Origin: an uncultured Eubacteriales bacterium
GTDB lineage: Bacteria; Bacillota; Clostridia; Oscillospirales; Acutalibacteraceae
NCBI GenBank assembly: GCA_900315605.1
Contig: OMZU01000004.1
Location: forward strand, 1 to 60,400
Reading direction: 5' to 3'
Length of the DNA: 60,400 bases
Each line of letters opens with the position of its first letter. The first letter of the stretch is position 1. Positions 52,330-60,400 of the stretch are shown here, piece by piece. The notes beneath the pieces were generated by a model. That model had not been told where the DNA came from. It worked only from the letters and a program-made list of their open reading frames with translations, and made no database searches. The translations under genes and the position numbers were made by a program.

Positions 52330-53020
52330 CGTCGAATACAACTACAAGCTTATTAACGAGAGGATAGCCGAGGCTGCACTCAAGTCGGGCAGAACAAGAA
52401 GCGATATAACCTTTCTTGCGGCTACCAAAACCGTTGACGCAGAAACGATCAACCATGCTATCTCGCTCGGACTTGACCATATCGGCGAAAACAGAGTTCA
52501 GGAGCTGCTTTCAAAATACGACAGCTACGACCTTGAGCACTGCTCCCTGCAATTTATCGGTCATCTTCAGAGCAACAAGGTTAGACAGATCGTTGACAAG
52601 GTCGACTTGATCCAGTCGGTGGACAGTCTAAAGCTTGCAAAGGAGATCGCAGCACGTTCTTTGCCGCTCGGAAAGACTACAAACATACTTATTGAGGTCA
52701 ATATCGGCAAAGAAGAGAACAAATCCGGAGTTGCGGAAGAAAATCTTGAAGAATTGCTCTGTCAAATTTCACAAATTGATGGCGTAAAAGTGGAAGGATT
52801 AATGACAATTCCACCAATTTGTGAAGATAAAAATAAAATTTTAAATTATTTTCATAAAATGCACAACTTATTTATTGACATATCGCAAAAAAAATTAGAT
52901 AATATATGTATGCATATTCTTTCAATGGGTATGTCGGGCGATTACTACGAAGCGATTTTGGAAGGCGCAAATATGGTTAGAATCGGCTCAGCTCTATTTG
53001 GAGCAAGAAATTACACATAA
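52307..53020 (+). CDS. yggS: YggS/YlmE family PLP homeostasis protein
   Basis: 237 residues from ATG 52307 (AGGGAG at 52292-52297; ATG 52298 is too close to it). PLP-binding TIM-barrel protein without known catalysis that balances free PLP. The PLP lysine is in LAATKTVDAETI, and HIGENRVQEL, FIGHLQSNKVR and GLMTIPP are family motifs. The stretch 52801-52920 within the gene is only about 20% GC while still coding for conserved residues, and it contains a promoter-like sequence for sepF. Confidence 0.94.
   Translation: MTARSLADVEYNYKLINERIAEAALKSGRTRSDITFLAATKTVDAETINHAISLGLDHIGENRVQELLSKYDSYDLEHCSLQFIGHLQSNKVRQIVDKVDLIQSVDSLKLAKEIAARSLPLGKTTNILIEVNIGKEENKSGVAEENLEELLCQISQIDGVKVEGLMTIPPICEDKNKILNYFHKMHNLFIDISQKKLDNICMHILSMGMSGDYYEAILEGANMVRIGSALFGARNYT
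52875..52903 (+). promoter_or_regulatory. Predicted internal promoter within yggS for sepF
   Basis: -35 TTGACA (52875-52880), 17 bp spacer, -10 GATAAT (52898-52903), preceded by an AT-rich run placed like an UP element (about 52826-52874). The predicted start near 52910 gives a leader of about 130 bases before the sepF ATG at 53039. Confidence 0.6.
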
Positions 53021-53038
53021 TTATAGGAGGAAATATAA

Positions 53039-53512
53039 ATGGCAGGATTTGTTGACAAGTTTAAACGCATGTGGGATGCTCCCGACGACGAGTACGAGTA
53101 TGACGAGTACGGATACTCTGACGACCGCGATGATGATTTTGATGAGATCCCCGTGCGCGAAAGAGAAAGAGACAGGGACAGAGACTCCGGCGTTGGCACA
53201 AGAAACAAGGTTGTAAATATTAATGCAACCGCAAAGCTGCAGGTCGGTATTTTCAAACCCGAACGCTTTGGAGAAGAAACACGCTCAATTGCGGACGAGC
53301 TTATGAAAACTCACACCGTAGTTCTCAATTTGGAGGATACCAACAAGGATATGGCAAGAAGGATCCTGGATTTCCTCAGCGGCGTAGCTTATGCAAACAA
53401 CGGCAAGATCAAGAGAGTTGCCACAAACACATATATTATCATTCCGTCTAACGTTGATCTCACAGGAGACGACCTTCTTGACGAATTAGAAAACAGCGGT
53501 GTATACTTCTGA
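53039..53512 (+). CDS. sepF: Cell division protein SepF
   Basis: 157 residues. Anchors and bundles FtsZ at midcell. N-terminal amphipathic membrane-binding helix (MAGFVDKFKRMW), acidic then Arg-rich linker with repeated RERDRDRD (about 38-56), and C-terminal SepF core (VVLNLEDTNKDMARRILDFLSG, NTYIIIPSN). GGAGGA precedes ATG 53039. Confidence 0.95.
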   Translation: MAGFVDKFKRMWDAPDDEYEYDEYGYSDDRDDDFDEIPVRERERDRDRDSGVGTRNKVVNINATAKLQVGIFKPERFGEETRSIADELMKTHTVVLNLEDTNKDMARRILDFLSGVAYANNGKIKRVATNTYIIIPSNVDLTGDDLLDELENSGVYF

Positions 53513-54248
53513 TAACGACAAATTATTTTTTCAAAAGCTTGACGACGGAGCGCGGCTTTGTCAGGTCAGGCGCAAGCCTTATTTCTTTTCGTTTATGAAC
53601 GAGGAGCAGCAGGCGGCAGCGCAAAAATATCTTGATTCCGTACACTTTGAGGAATACATGTTCTTCGGCGGCTGCGAAAACAGCGAAAGAAGAGTTTTGG
53701 GGCTCTTCTTTGATTCACCCGATCAAAATGAATTTCCCGTTGACGCGCTTGAATTCAAATACAGACACTGCGATAAGCTCACTCACAGAGATTTTTTGGG
53801 CGCGCTTATGTCGTTGGGAATAGAGCGCGAGGCGGTCGGAGATATTCTCGTTGAGGACGGCAGATGCATAGTATTTGTAAAATCGGAAATCAAGGACTAT
53901 GTCGCTTCTCAAATCTTTAAGATAGGCAGAGTTGGCGTTAGTGTGTCTGACGCTGATTTGTCAAAGCTGCCGCAGGGCAGGGGAGTTGAAGAGCTGTGCT
54001 TTTCGGTTTCTTCGTTAAGGCTTGATAATTTGGTCGCGGCAGTCGCCGGTCTTTCGCGTGAAAAGGCAAAGCAGCTTATTATTCAGGGTAACGTGGGACA
54101 TAATTATGTAACCACCCAGAATATTAGCAAAATCGTTTCCGAGGGCGACGTGCTGCGAATCAGGGGCAAGGGCAAGTATATACTAAAGGCTGTTTTGGGA
54201 GAGACCAAAAAGCATAAAATCAGAATAATGATAACACATTTCAGATAA
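53499..54248 (+). CDS. ylmH: YlmH family S4-domain RNA-binding protein
   Basis: 249 residues from GTG 53499, overlapping sepF by 14 bases; the ribosome binding site is weak, so translation is probably coupled to sepF. C-terminal S4 domain (SSLRLDNLVAAVAGLSREKAKQLIIQGNV, about 168-196). YlmH proteins bind 50S subunits and help rescue stalled peptidyl-tRNA complexes. Standard position between sepF and divIVA. Confidence 0.92.
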   Translation: MYTSDNDKLFFQKLDDGARLCQVRRKPYFFSFMNEEQQAAAQKYLDSVHFEEYMFFGGCENSERRVLGLFFDSPDQNEFPVDALEFKYRHCDKLTHRDFLGALMSLGIEREAVGDILVEDGRCIVFVKSEIKDYVASQIFKIGRVGVSVSDADLSKLPQGRGVEELCFSVSSLRLDNLVAAVAGLSREKAKQLIIQGNVGHNYVTTQNISKIVSEGDVLRIRGKGKYILKAVLGETKKHKIRIMITHFR

Positions 54249-54259
54249 GGAGTATTAAA

Positions 54260-54982
54260 ATGCTAACTATTGATGATATCAAGAACGTCAGTTTCAGAAA
54301 GGCAGGTCTCGGCGGCGGATACAACGCCGATGACGTAGATTCCTTTGTTGATGAAGTAATTGCGTCGTTTGAGCAGCTCAAAAAGGAAAAAACAAATTTA
54401 GTTCATAAAATCGACGTGCTCGCAACAAGGGTTGAGCAGTACAGGGCGGACGAGGAAACTGTTAGAAACGCTCTTTTGGCTTCTCAAAAGGTTTCGGACG
54501 CCTGCATAAAGGAAGCAAAGGAAAAGGCTGCAAAGATCATCAGAGAGGCAGAAACAAAGGCTCAGTCTCTTGTTACAGACGCCAACAAAATGACTACATA
54601 CGAGAAAGAAAACTATCTTTCGCTTCAGGCTGACGCAGTCGCACTCAGAAACGAGCTTATTGAGCTTTACAGAAATCATATCAAATCTATTGATGAGCTT
54701 CCCACAGCTGTTGACCTTGAGGCAAAGGCTAAGGAGCTCGATGAAAAATATCCGACAGAGCCGATTGCAGAGCCTGTTCAGGCTGCCGACGCGCTTGTTG
54801 AGCACGTTGCCGCAGCTCAGCAGGAAATCGTTCCGGAGCAGGAGCCTCAGCAGGTTCAGGCTTCAGACAACTCAGCTGAGGTTGACGAGATCCTTTCTTC
54901 TATGAACAAAAAGGGCTTTAAGCCGGCTCCAAAGAGAGGTGCGCTTAAATTCGGCGATAATTACGACGTTTCTGCCGAATAA
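54260..54982 (+). CDS. divIVA: DivIVA family protein
   Basis: 240 residues. N-terminal membrane-curvature-binding DivIVA domain (MLTIDDIKNVSFRKAGLGGGYNADDVDSFVDEV), then long coiled coil (about 30-150), then a Gln/Glu/Pro/Ala-rich tail with EPVQAADAL and PEQEPQQVQ segments, ending ALKFGDNYDVSAE. Localises to division septa and poles. The order with sepF and ylmH is conserved. Confidence 0.94.
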   Translation: MLTIDDIKNVSFRKAGLGGGYNADDVDSFVDEVIASFEQLKKEKTNLVHKIDVLATRVEQYRADEETVRNALLASQKVSDACIKEAKEKAAKIIREAETKAQSLVTDANKMTTYEKENYLSLQADAVALRNELIELYRNHIKSIDELPTAVDLEAKAKELDEKYPTEPIAEPVQAADALVEHVAAAQQEIVPEQEPQQVQASDNSAEVDEILSSMNKKGFKPAPKRGALKFGDNYDVSAE

Positions 54983-55037
54983 TCGTGTCGGATCACTCCG
55001 AAAAAATAATTAGAAATACAAATTGGAGAGAATAAAA

Positions 55038-57803
55038 ATGTCTCAGGATTATAATTCAACGCTTAATCTTCCAAAAACCGACTTTCCTATGCGCGCAGGT
55101 CTGCCCAAAAGCGAGCCTGTGACTCTCGGCAACTGGGAAGATGAGAGGATTTACGATAAACTTATGGAGATCAACGAGGGCAAGCCTCTTTTTGTGCTCC
55201 ACGACGGTCCTCCTTATGCAAACGGCAATATTCATCTTGGTACCGCGCTTAACAAGATTTTGAAGGATTTTATTGTCAGATACAAAAATATGTCGGGCTT
55301 CAAGGCTCCGTATGTTCCGGGCTGGGATACTCACGGACTTCCAACCGAGCTTAAAGCCAGAAAAAAAGCCGGCGTAGGCAGCTCTGCGGATATTTCCGCG
55401 ATTGAGCTCAGAAAAATGTGCAAGGAATTTGTAGAGGGCTATATTGACGACCAGAGAAATCAGTTCAAGCGTCTTGGCTGCATTGCAGAATGGGATAACC
55501 CATATATCACGCTTACGCATGATTTTGAGGCGGAGCAAATCAGAATCTTTTCCGAAATGGCTTGTAAGGGCTATATTTATAAAGGTCTTAAACCGGTTTA
55601 TTGGTGCCCTGAGTGTAAAACCGCTCTTGCTGAGGCTGAAATCGAATATGCTGAGGATCCCTGCCATTCGATCTATGTAAAATTCAACGTAACAGATGAT
55701 CTCGGCAAGCTTTCCGCAATGGGCGTTGATCCTGCGAAAACCTCTTTTGTAATTTGGACAACAACAACTTGGACCCTGCCTGCAAATGTTGCGATTTGCG
55801 TAGGTCCATCGTTTGAATACGCTGTAATAAAGTGCGGCGACGAGTTCTTTGTAATGGCTGAGGAGCTTTACAAAACAGCTATGGAGGCTGCCGAGCTCAG
55901 CGATTATGAGATCGTAGGCACTCTCAAGGGCTCAGAGCTTGAATATATGAAAACAGCTCACCCGTTTATGGACAGAGAGTCGCTTGTTATAGTCGGCGAC
56001 CATGTAACTCTTGAAAGCGGAACCGGCTGTGTTCATACCGCTCCCGGTCACGGCGTTGACGACTACAACGTTTGCCGCAACTATCCCGAGATCCCGATCG
56101 TTGTTCCGGTTGACGAAAACGGCGTTCTCACAGAAGAAGCCGGTCAGTTTGCCGGACTTAAAACAGAGGAATCAAACAAGCCGATCGCACTTTATCTTGA
56201 AAAGACAGGAAAGCTTTTCGCGCTCAAAAAGATCATTCACCAGTATCCGCACTGCTGGAGATGTAAGCAGCCGGTTATTTTCCGCGCTACAGACCAGTGG
56301 TTCTGCTCGGTTGACGATTTTAAAGACGCAGCTGTCGAAGCAATAAACACCGTAGAGTGGATACCCGGCTGGGGCAAAGACAGAATCACCTCTATGGTTA
56401 GAGAAAGAAAAGACTGGTGTATTTCGCGTCAGAGAAAATGGGGCGTTCCGATCCCGATTTTCTATTGCGAGGATTGCGGCGAACCGCTTATCGACAAAGA
56501 AGCTATGCTCGCAGTTGCCGATCTGTTCGGCAAGGAAGGCTCAGACGCATGGTTTACCCACGAGGCTGAGGAGATCCTTCCCAAGGGCACCTCGTGCAAA
56601 AAATGCGGTTGTCAGAAATTCAGCAAAGAAAAAGATATTATGGACGTTTGGTTTGACAGCGGCTCTTCTCACGCCGCAGTGCTCAAAAACCGTCCTTACC
56701 TAAATTGGCCCGCAGACCTTTATCTTGAGGGTGCGGATCAGTACAGAGGCTGGTTCCAGTCCTCGCTGCTCACCTCGGTTGCCACAATGGGCTCAGCTCC
56801 TTATAAGGCTGTTTTGACCCACGGTTGGGTCGTTGACGGCAACGGCAGAGTAATGCATAAATCACTCGGAAACGGAATCGATCCTCAGGAGGTTATCGAC
56901 CAGTACGGAGCCGACGTGCTCAGACTTTGGGTCGCTTCTTCCGATTATCATGCTGATATCAGAATTTCAAAGGATATCCTAAAACAGCTTTCCGAGGCAT
57001 ACAGAAAAATCAGAAACACAGCAAGATATATTCTCGGCAACCTTTCTGACTTTGACCCGGATACCGATATGGTAAAACCCGACGAGCTTTTCTCGATCGA
57101 CAAGTGGGCTATCACAAAGCTTAACGAGCTTATCGACAAGGTTAAGGAATCCTACGACAAATATGAATTCCACATTGTGTATCACAGCATTCACAACTTC
57201 TGCGTTGTTGATATGTCAAACTTCTATCTTGATGTTTTGAAGGACAGACTGTACACCGAAAAGGCTGACAGCAAGTCAAGAAAAGCGGCTCAGACATCTA
57301 TTTATATCATTCTTAACGCAATGACAAGAATGATCGCACCGATCCTTGCATATACTTCGGACGAAATCTGGAAATTTATGCCTCATTCGGAAAGCGACAG
57401 AGCCGATCATATTATCTTCAACGAAATGCCTGAGAAGATCGATCTTTCAACAAGCTCGGATTTCATGAGCTTCTGGGACAGGATCCATGAGCTGAGAGAC
57501 GACGTTAAAAAATCTCTTGAGCCAATGATTAAGGAAAAGACGATCAAAAGCTCGCTTGAAGCCAAGATCATCCTCAAAGCCGGAGGCGAAACTCTCGAGT
57601 TCCTCAAAAAGGCTGAGGAAGAGCTTGCCGCAGCATTCATTGTTTCCGAGGTTGAAATCGTTGAGGGCGACGGAGAGCTCGAAATCAGCGTTGAAAAAGC
57701 TGAGGGAAAAAAGTGCGAGCGTTGCTGGACTATCAGCAAAACTGTCGGAGAAAACAGCGAACATCCGACTCTCTGCGCACGTTGCTGTGAAAATTTAAAA
57801 TAA
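55038..57803 (+). CDS. ileS: Isoleucyl-tRNA synthetase
   Basis: 921 residues from ATG 55038 (GGAGAG at 55025-55030). Class I synthetase with HIGH-equivalent GNIHLGTALNKILKD, a CP1 editing domain (about 195-400), the signature loop HKSLGNGIDP in place of KMSKS, and a C-terminal zinc finger, CERCW...CARC. No T-box leader is visible: only 55 bases separate it from divIVA. A strong terminator follows. Confidence 0.97.
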   Translation: MSQDYNSTLNLPKTDFPMRAGLPKSEPVTLGNWEDERIYDKLMEINEGKPLFVLHDGPPYANGNIHLGTALNKILKDFIVRYKNMSGFKAPYVPGWDTHGLPTELKARKKAGVGSSADISAIELRKMCKEFVEGYIDDQRNQFKRLGCIAEWDNPYITLTHDFEAEQIRIFSEMACKGYIYKGLKPVYWCPECKTALAEAEIEYAEDPCHSIYVKFNVTDDLGKLSAMGVDPAKTSFVIWTTTTWTLPANVAICVGPSFEYAVIKCGDEFFVMAEELYKTAMEAAELSDYEIVGTLKGSELEYMKTAHPFMDRESLVIVGDHVTLESGTGCVHTAPGHGVDDYNVCRNYPEIPIVVPVDENGVLTEEAGQFAGLKTEESNKPIALYLEKTGKLFALKKIIHQYPHCWRCKQPVIFRATDQWFCSVDDFKDAAVEAINTVEWIPGWGKDRITSMVRERKDWCISRQRKWGVPIPIFYCEDCGEPLIDKEAMLAVADLFGKEGSDAWFTHEAEEILPKGTSCKKCGCQKFSKEKDIMDVWFDSGSSHAAVLKNRPYLNWPADLYLEGADQYRGWFQSSLLTSVATMGSAPYKAVLTHGWVVDGNGRVMHKSLGNGIDPQEVIDQYGADVLRLWVASSDYHADIRISKDILKQLSEAYRKIRNTARYILGNLSDFDPDTDMVKPDELFSIDKWAITKLNELIDKVKESYDKYEFHIVYHSIHNFCVVDMSNFYLDVLKDRLYTEKADSKSRKAAQTSIYIILNAMTRMIAPILAYTSDEIWKFMPHSESDRADHIIFNEMPEKIDLSTSSDFMSFWDRIHELRDDVKKSLEPMIKEKTIKSSLEAKIILKAGGETLEFLKKAEEELAAAFIVSEVEIVEGDGELEISVEKAEGKKCERCWTISKTVGENSEHPTLCARCCENLK

Positions 57804-57817
57804 TTTTAATCAAATAT

Positions 57818-57865
57818 AAAGAGCACCTCTGAACAGCAGATGGTTTTGGAGGTGCTCTTTTTGAT
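57818..57865 (+). terminator. Terminator after ileS
   Basis: A perfect 12-bp stem, AAAGAGCACCTC (57818-57829) with GAGGTGCTCTTT (57849-57860), with a 19-base loop, followed by TT and AT-rich sequence. It ends the division-ileS transcription unit. Confidence 0.85.
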
Positions 57866-57926
57866 TATTTTACTTTTTTGATAAAACGATAACCAAAAAA
57901 CAAGCAAATGACAAATTGGAGGAACT

Positions 57927-58412
57927 ATGCCGTTCATTGCTCTGTTAATCGGCGCAGTCATTGTTGCCGCAGATCAGATAATCAAATACTTTGTTGTAAA
58001 CAATTTAAAGCCGTTAGGTTCTGTTTCGGTGATCGACAACCTGTTCAAGCTGACCTACGTTGAAAATCGCGGCGTTGCGTTCGGTATGTTCAACGATATG
58101 CGCTGGTTTTTTGTTGTGTTGACTTCGGTTTTGATTGCTGCAATCATAATCTTTATGTTCATAAAGCGACCGGGCGGCAAGCTTTTCTATATTGCCGCAG
58201 GGTTGATAATCGGCGGCGGGATCGGAAATCTTATAGACAGAATATTGTATGGTTACGTAATAGATTATCTTAGCCTCTCGTTTTTTTCGCCTGTTTGCAA
58301 TTTTGCGGATTACGCTATAACGATCGGCGTTGTGCTGCTTGCGGTTTACGTTATTTTTTTCACAGGGTACCTAAAAAGCAACAAAAAGGATTTAAAAAAT
58401 GACAAGGCATGA
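57927..58412 (+). CDS. lspA: Lipoprotein signal peptidase (signal peptidase II)
   Basis: 161 residues, four membrane segments. Cleaves the signal peptide of prolipoproteins, such as the two lipoproteins of the zinc operon. Motifs: AADQIIKYFVV, GNLIDRILYGYVIDYL (first catalytic Asp) and CNFADYAIT (second Asp). GGAGGA precedes ATG 57927. It overlaps rluD by 14 bases. Confidence 0.96.
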   Translation: MPFIALLIGAVIVAADQIIKYFVVNNLKPLGSVSVIDNLFKLTYVENRGVAFGMFNDMRWFFVVLTSVLIAAIIIFMFIKRPGGKLFYIAAGLIIGGGIGNLIDRILYGYVIDYLSLSFFSPVCNFADYAITIGVVLLAVYVIFFTGYLKSNKKDLKNDKA

Positions 58413-59307
58413 GCTAATCTGCGCTGATAACGAAATCAGGATCGACAAATATCTTTCGCAAACAGAGCTCGGGCTTTCGCGAAGCGCGGCGGCCAGCCTG
58501 ATCGAAGCTGAAAATGTGCTGGTAAACGGCAAAGCAGTGAACAAAAAGCACAAGCTCATGCAGGGCGATATTATAACCGTAAGCGTTCCCGATCCTGTTG
58601 AATATGAAGCAAAGGCTGAAAACATTCCGCTTGATATCGTTTATGAGGACGATTATCTTTTGGTGGTAAACAAGCCAAAGGGAATGGTTGTACACCCGGC
58701 TGCCGGCAATTATGAGGGAACGCTTGTAAACGCGCTGCTTTATCATTGCAAGGACAGCCTTTCCGGGATCAACGGCGTAATGCGTCCGGGTATCGTTCAT
58801 AGGATAGACAAGGACACAAGCGGTCTGCTGATTGTTGCAAAAAACGATTTTTCTCATGCACTGCTTGCAGAACAAATCAAGGAGCACTCCTTTACAAGAG
58901 AATATGAGGCTGTTGTTTTCGGCAATCTTAAAGACGACAGCGGAACAGTTGACGCGCCGATCGGAAGAAACCCCAACGACAGAAAGAAAATGTGCGTTAC
59001 TCAAAAAAACAGCAAAAACGCCGTTACGCACTGGGAAGTGCTCGAACGGTTCAAGAGCTACACCTATATAAAATGTAAGCTCGAAACCGGAAGAACTCAC
59101 CAAATCAGAGTTCATATGGCTTATATAGGTCATCCCGTTGCCGGTGACTCGGTTTACGGAGTGAAAAAAGAAAAGACAGGCTTTGAGGGGCAGTGCCTTC
59201 ACGCTCGGAAAATCGGCTTTGTACATCCGTCATCAGGAAAATATATGGAATTTGAATCGGATCTGCCGGAGTATTTTAAAAATTTTCTTAAAAAACTAAT
59301 GAGTTAA
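58399..59307 (+). CDS. rluD: RluA/RluD family 23S rRNA pseudouridine synthase
   Basis: 302 residues. N-terminal S4 domain (about 14-75, RIDKYLSQTELGLSRSAAASLI) and a pseudouridine synthase domain with the catalytic Asp in HRIDKDTSGLLIVAK and the late LETGRTHQIRVHMAYIGHPVAGD. Which uridines it modifies is unknown. The lspA-rluD pairing is standard in Firmicutes. Confidence 0.94.
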   Translation: MTRHELICADNEIRIDKYLSQTELGLSRSAAASLIEAENVLVNGKAVNKKHKLMQGDIITVSVPDPVEYEAKAENIPLDIVYEDDYLLVVNKPKGMVVHPAAGNYEGTLVNALLYHCKDSLSGINGVMRPGIVHRIDKDTSGLLIVAKNDFSHALLAEQIKEHSFTREYEAVVFGNLKDDSGTVDAPIGRNPNDRKKMCVTQKNSKNAVTHWEVLERFKSYTYIKCKLETGRTHQIRVHMAYIGHPVAGDSVYGVKKEKTGFEGQCLHARKIGFVHPSSGKYMEFESDLPEYFKNFLKKLMS

Positions 59308-59357
59308 GACAACACCGTTATACGTAACTTTAAGCAATATCATTACTGTTTTTATTT

Positions 59358-59372
59358 ATACTTAGTAAGTAT
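59358..59372 (+). promoter_or_regulatory. Operator-like palindrome before the terminal SDR gene
   Basis: ATACTTA-G-TAAGTAT is a perfect 15-base palindrome. It overlaps a possible -10 (TATACT, 59357-59362); the matching -35 region is weak. A regulator binding site is plausible but unproven. Confidence 0.4.
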
Positions 59373-59406
59373 TAGATATATAAAGATGCTGGAGGTAATC
59401 AAGGAA

Positions 59407-60294
59407 ATGATACTTATTACTGGTTTAACAGGAACAAGCGGCAGTGCTTTTTATGATGTTCTTTGCCGTGAAAAATACAGCGGTAAAATAAGAGTTGTTG
59501 TCAGAAGTACGACAAATCTTGAACAATTTAAGAATTCACCGCTTGACCTTGAATTTGTCACCGGAGACATAACTGACGTTGATTTTATGGCGAAAGCTAT
59601 GGATGGATGTGAGCTTGTATTTAACATTGCCGCCAAAGTTCACAACAAGCATGTTGCCGCAGCGATTTTACGTTCTCCGTCGGTAAAAAAAGCAGTTTTT
59701 GTTTCAAGCACAATTGTTTATTCAAATAACTATCCGACATCAACTTTACATATTGACGAACCCGAAATTCGGAAATCCTTATCAAACAAAGGCGTAAAAT
59801 GTGTATTCCTCAGACCAACAATGATTTTCGGAACCAGGAACGACAGTAATATTAGCCGTTTTATCGTCTGGATTAATAAATACAAGTTTTTCCCTGTTGT
59901 CAAACACGGAAGTGCGACGATCCAACCGGTTTCCCGTCTTGATTTGGCTGAAATGTACTATGCAGTTCTTGATAAATATGATGAGCTTCAAAGCGACGAT
60001 TATATTATTTCCGGTGACAAATGCATGACCCTTCTTGAGATGTTCAAGATAATTGCGAGGCTTTCCGGGAAAAATACAAAATTTGTTAATATTCCATTTG
60101 GGTTTGCTAAATTTTTGGTTAATACAGCTTATGTTTTGTCTTTCAAAAGAATCAACTACAAAGAACAGCTTGATCGTCTTGCTGAGGACAGAGCTTATCC
60201 GCACGAAAAAATAACCGCAGAGCTTGGATACAGTCCGCTTTCTTTTGAAGAAAGAGTAAAGCCACTTATAGACGAGATAATGGGCAATATGTAA
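59407..60294 (+). CDS. NAD(P)-binding SDR-like epimerase/dehydratase family protein
   Basis: 295 residues from ATG 59407 (GGAGGT at 59391-59396; an in-frame ATG at 59386 lies upstream of that site). Rossmann motif ITGLTGTSGSAF at the N-terminus, VSSTIVYS at the usual catalytic Ser position, and LRPTMIFGT. The YxxxK catalytic motif normally found between the last two is not visible; the segment is short and reads STLHIDEPEIRKSL. It may be a sugar-nucleotide binding protein or use a different mechanism. The gene is AT-richer than rluD and could begin a surface-polysaccharide cluster. Bases 60295-60400 hold no recognisable gene. Confidence 0.8.
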   Translation: MILITGLTGTSGSAFYDVLCREKYSGKIRVVVRSTTNLEQFKNSPLDLEFVTGDITDVDFMAKAMDGCELVFNIAAKVHNKHVAAAILRSPSVKKAVFVSSTIVYSNNYPTSTLHIDEPEIRKSLSNKGVKCVFLRPTMIFGTRNDSNISRFIVWINKYKFFPVVKHGSATIQPVSRLDLAEMYYAVLDKYDELQSDDYIISGDKCMTLLEMFKIIARLSGKNTKFVNIPFGFAKFLVNTAYVLSFKRINYKEQLDRLAEDRAYPHEKITAELGYSPLSFEERVKPLIDEIMGNM

Positions 60295-60400
60295 TATCTT
60301 ATAATTCAGACTGTGCAAAAACTTATTTTGCGTACGCTAAGATGAACAACTTTAAAATGACAGTGTAGATTTGGCGTGAAGCAGCCGAAAGGCAGGCTTT

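Noticed and set aside
58414-59226. A 270-codon open frame on the minus strand opposite rluD
   Set aside because: Antisense shadow of a clear pseudouridine synthase gene, with no recognisable domain.
1-60400. CRISPR arrays, insertion sequences, prophage genes, tRNA or rRNA genes
   Set aside because: No regularly spaced repeats, transposase or phage proteins were seen, and the gaps between genes are too small or lack tRNA-like sequence. A tRNAscan or Infernal run would be decisive.

Overview
The window reads as a chromosomal segment of a low-to-mid GC, spore-forming Firmicute of class Clostridia, most like Ruminococcus and relatives (Oscillospirales). Support: gene order typical of that group (plsX-rnc-Elp3-like-smc-ftsY; mutS-mutL-miaA; yggS-sepF-ylmH-divIVA-ileS-lspA), a YunB sporulation protein, YlbF and CD1247-type proteins, SepF/DivIVA division proteins, teichoic-acid-type enzymes, and sigma-A promoters with near-consensus boxes. 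The species assignment is inference. No transposon, prophage, CRISPR array, tRNA or rRNA is visible, and no gene-free stretch exceeds about 225 bases.

Layout. 1-810: the tail of an unidentified gene and comF. 874-4460: a zinc uptake operon (Fur/Zur regulator, substrate-binding lipoprotein, ATPase, permease, extra lipoprotein) behind one promoter with a built-in operator. 4596-11586: a MocR/GntR regulator divergent from a five-gene run led by murD (two M42 peptidases, a GNAT protein, a methionine gamma-lyase-like PLP enzyme). 11597-12410: an AT-rich MNT-HEPN toxin-antitoxin-type pair. 12428-13917: tadA and a CPBP membrane protease on the minus strand. 13991-20418: two surface-polymer operons with two IspD-like cytidylyltransferases, an SDR epimerase, an MDR polyol-phosphate dehydrogenase, an AlsE/Rpe-like epimerase and a TagF-type polymerase, probably a CDP-pentitol pathway. 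20438-21830: infC-rpmI-rplT with an L20-type leader attenuator and an AUC start codon for infC. 21851-39422: fifteen closely packed co-directional housekeeping genes from trmH to leuS, in which one gene (a radical SAM protein) can only start at a non-AUG codon. 39532-45290: rpsU, aroQ, an M24 peptidase, efp, a CD1247-type protein, yunB, miaB, ylbF. 45373-51038: mutS-mutL-miaA. 51049-57862: an HlyD-like protein, yggS, sepF, ylmH, divIVA, ileS. 57927-60294: lspA, rluD and an atypical SDR protein.

The most distinctive observations are: a possible CDP-pentitol surface polymer cassette whose epimerase resembles AlsE rather than housekeeping Rpe; two non-canonical initiation codons (AUC for infC, AUU for the radical SAM gene); mutually exclusive helices in the infC leader; an island of about 20% GC inside yggS that carries a near-consensus promoter pointing at sepF; a yunB ribosome binding site and start codon built into the preceding terminator; and a MocR regulator whose promoter is almost back-to-back with that of murD. 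No wholly new multi-gene defence or mobile system is evident.
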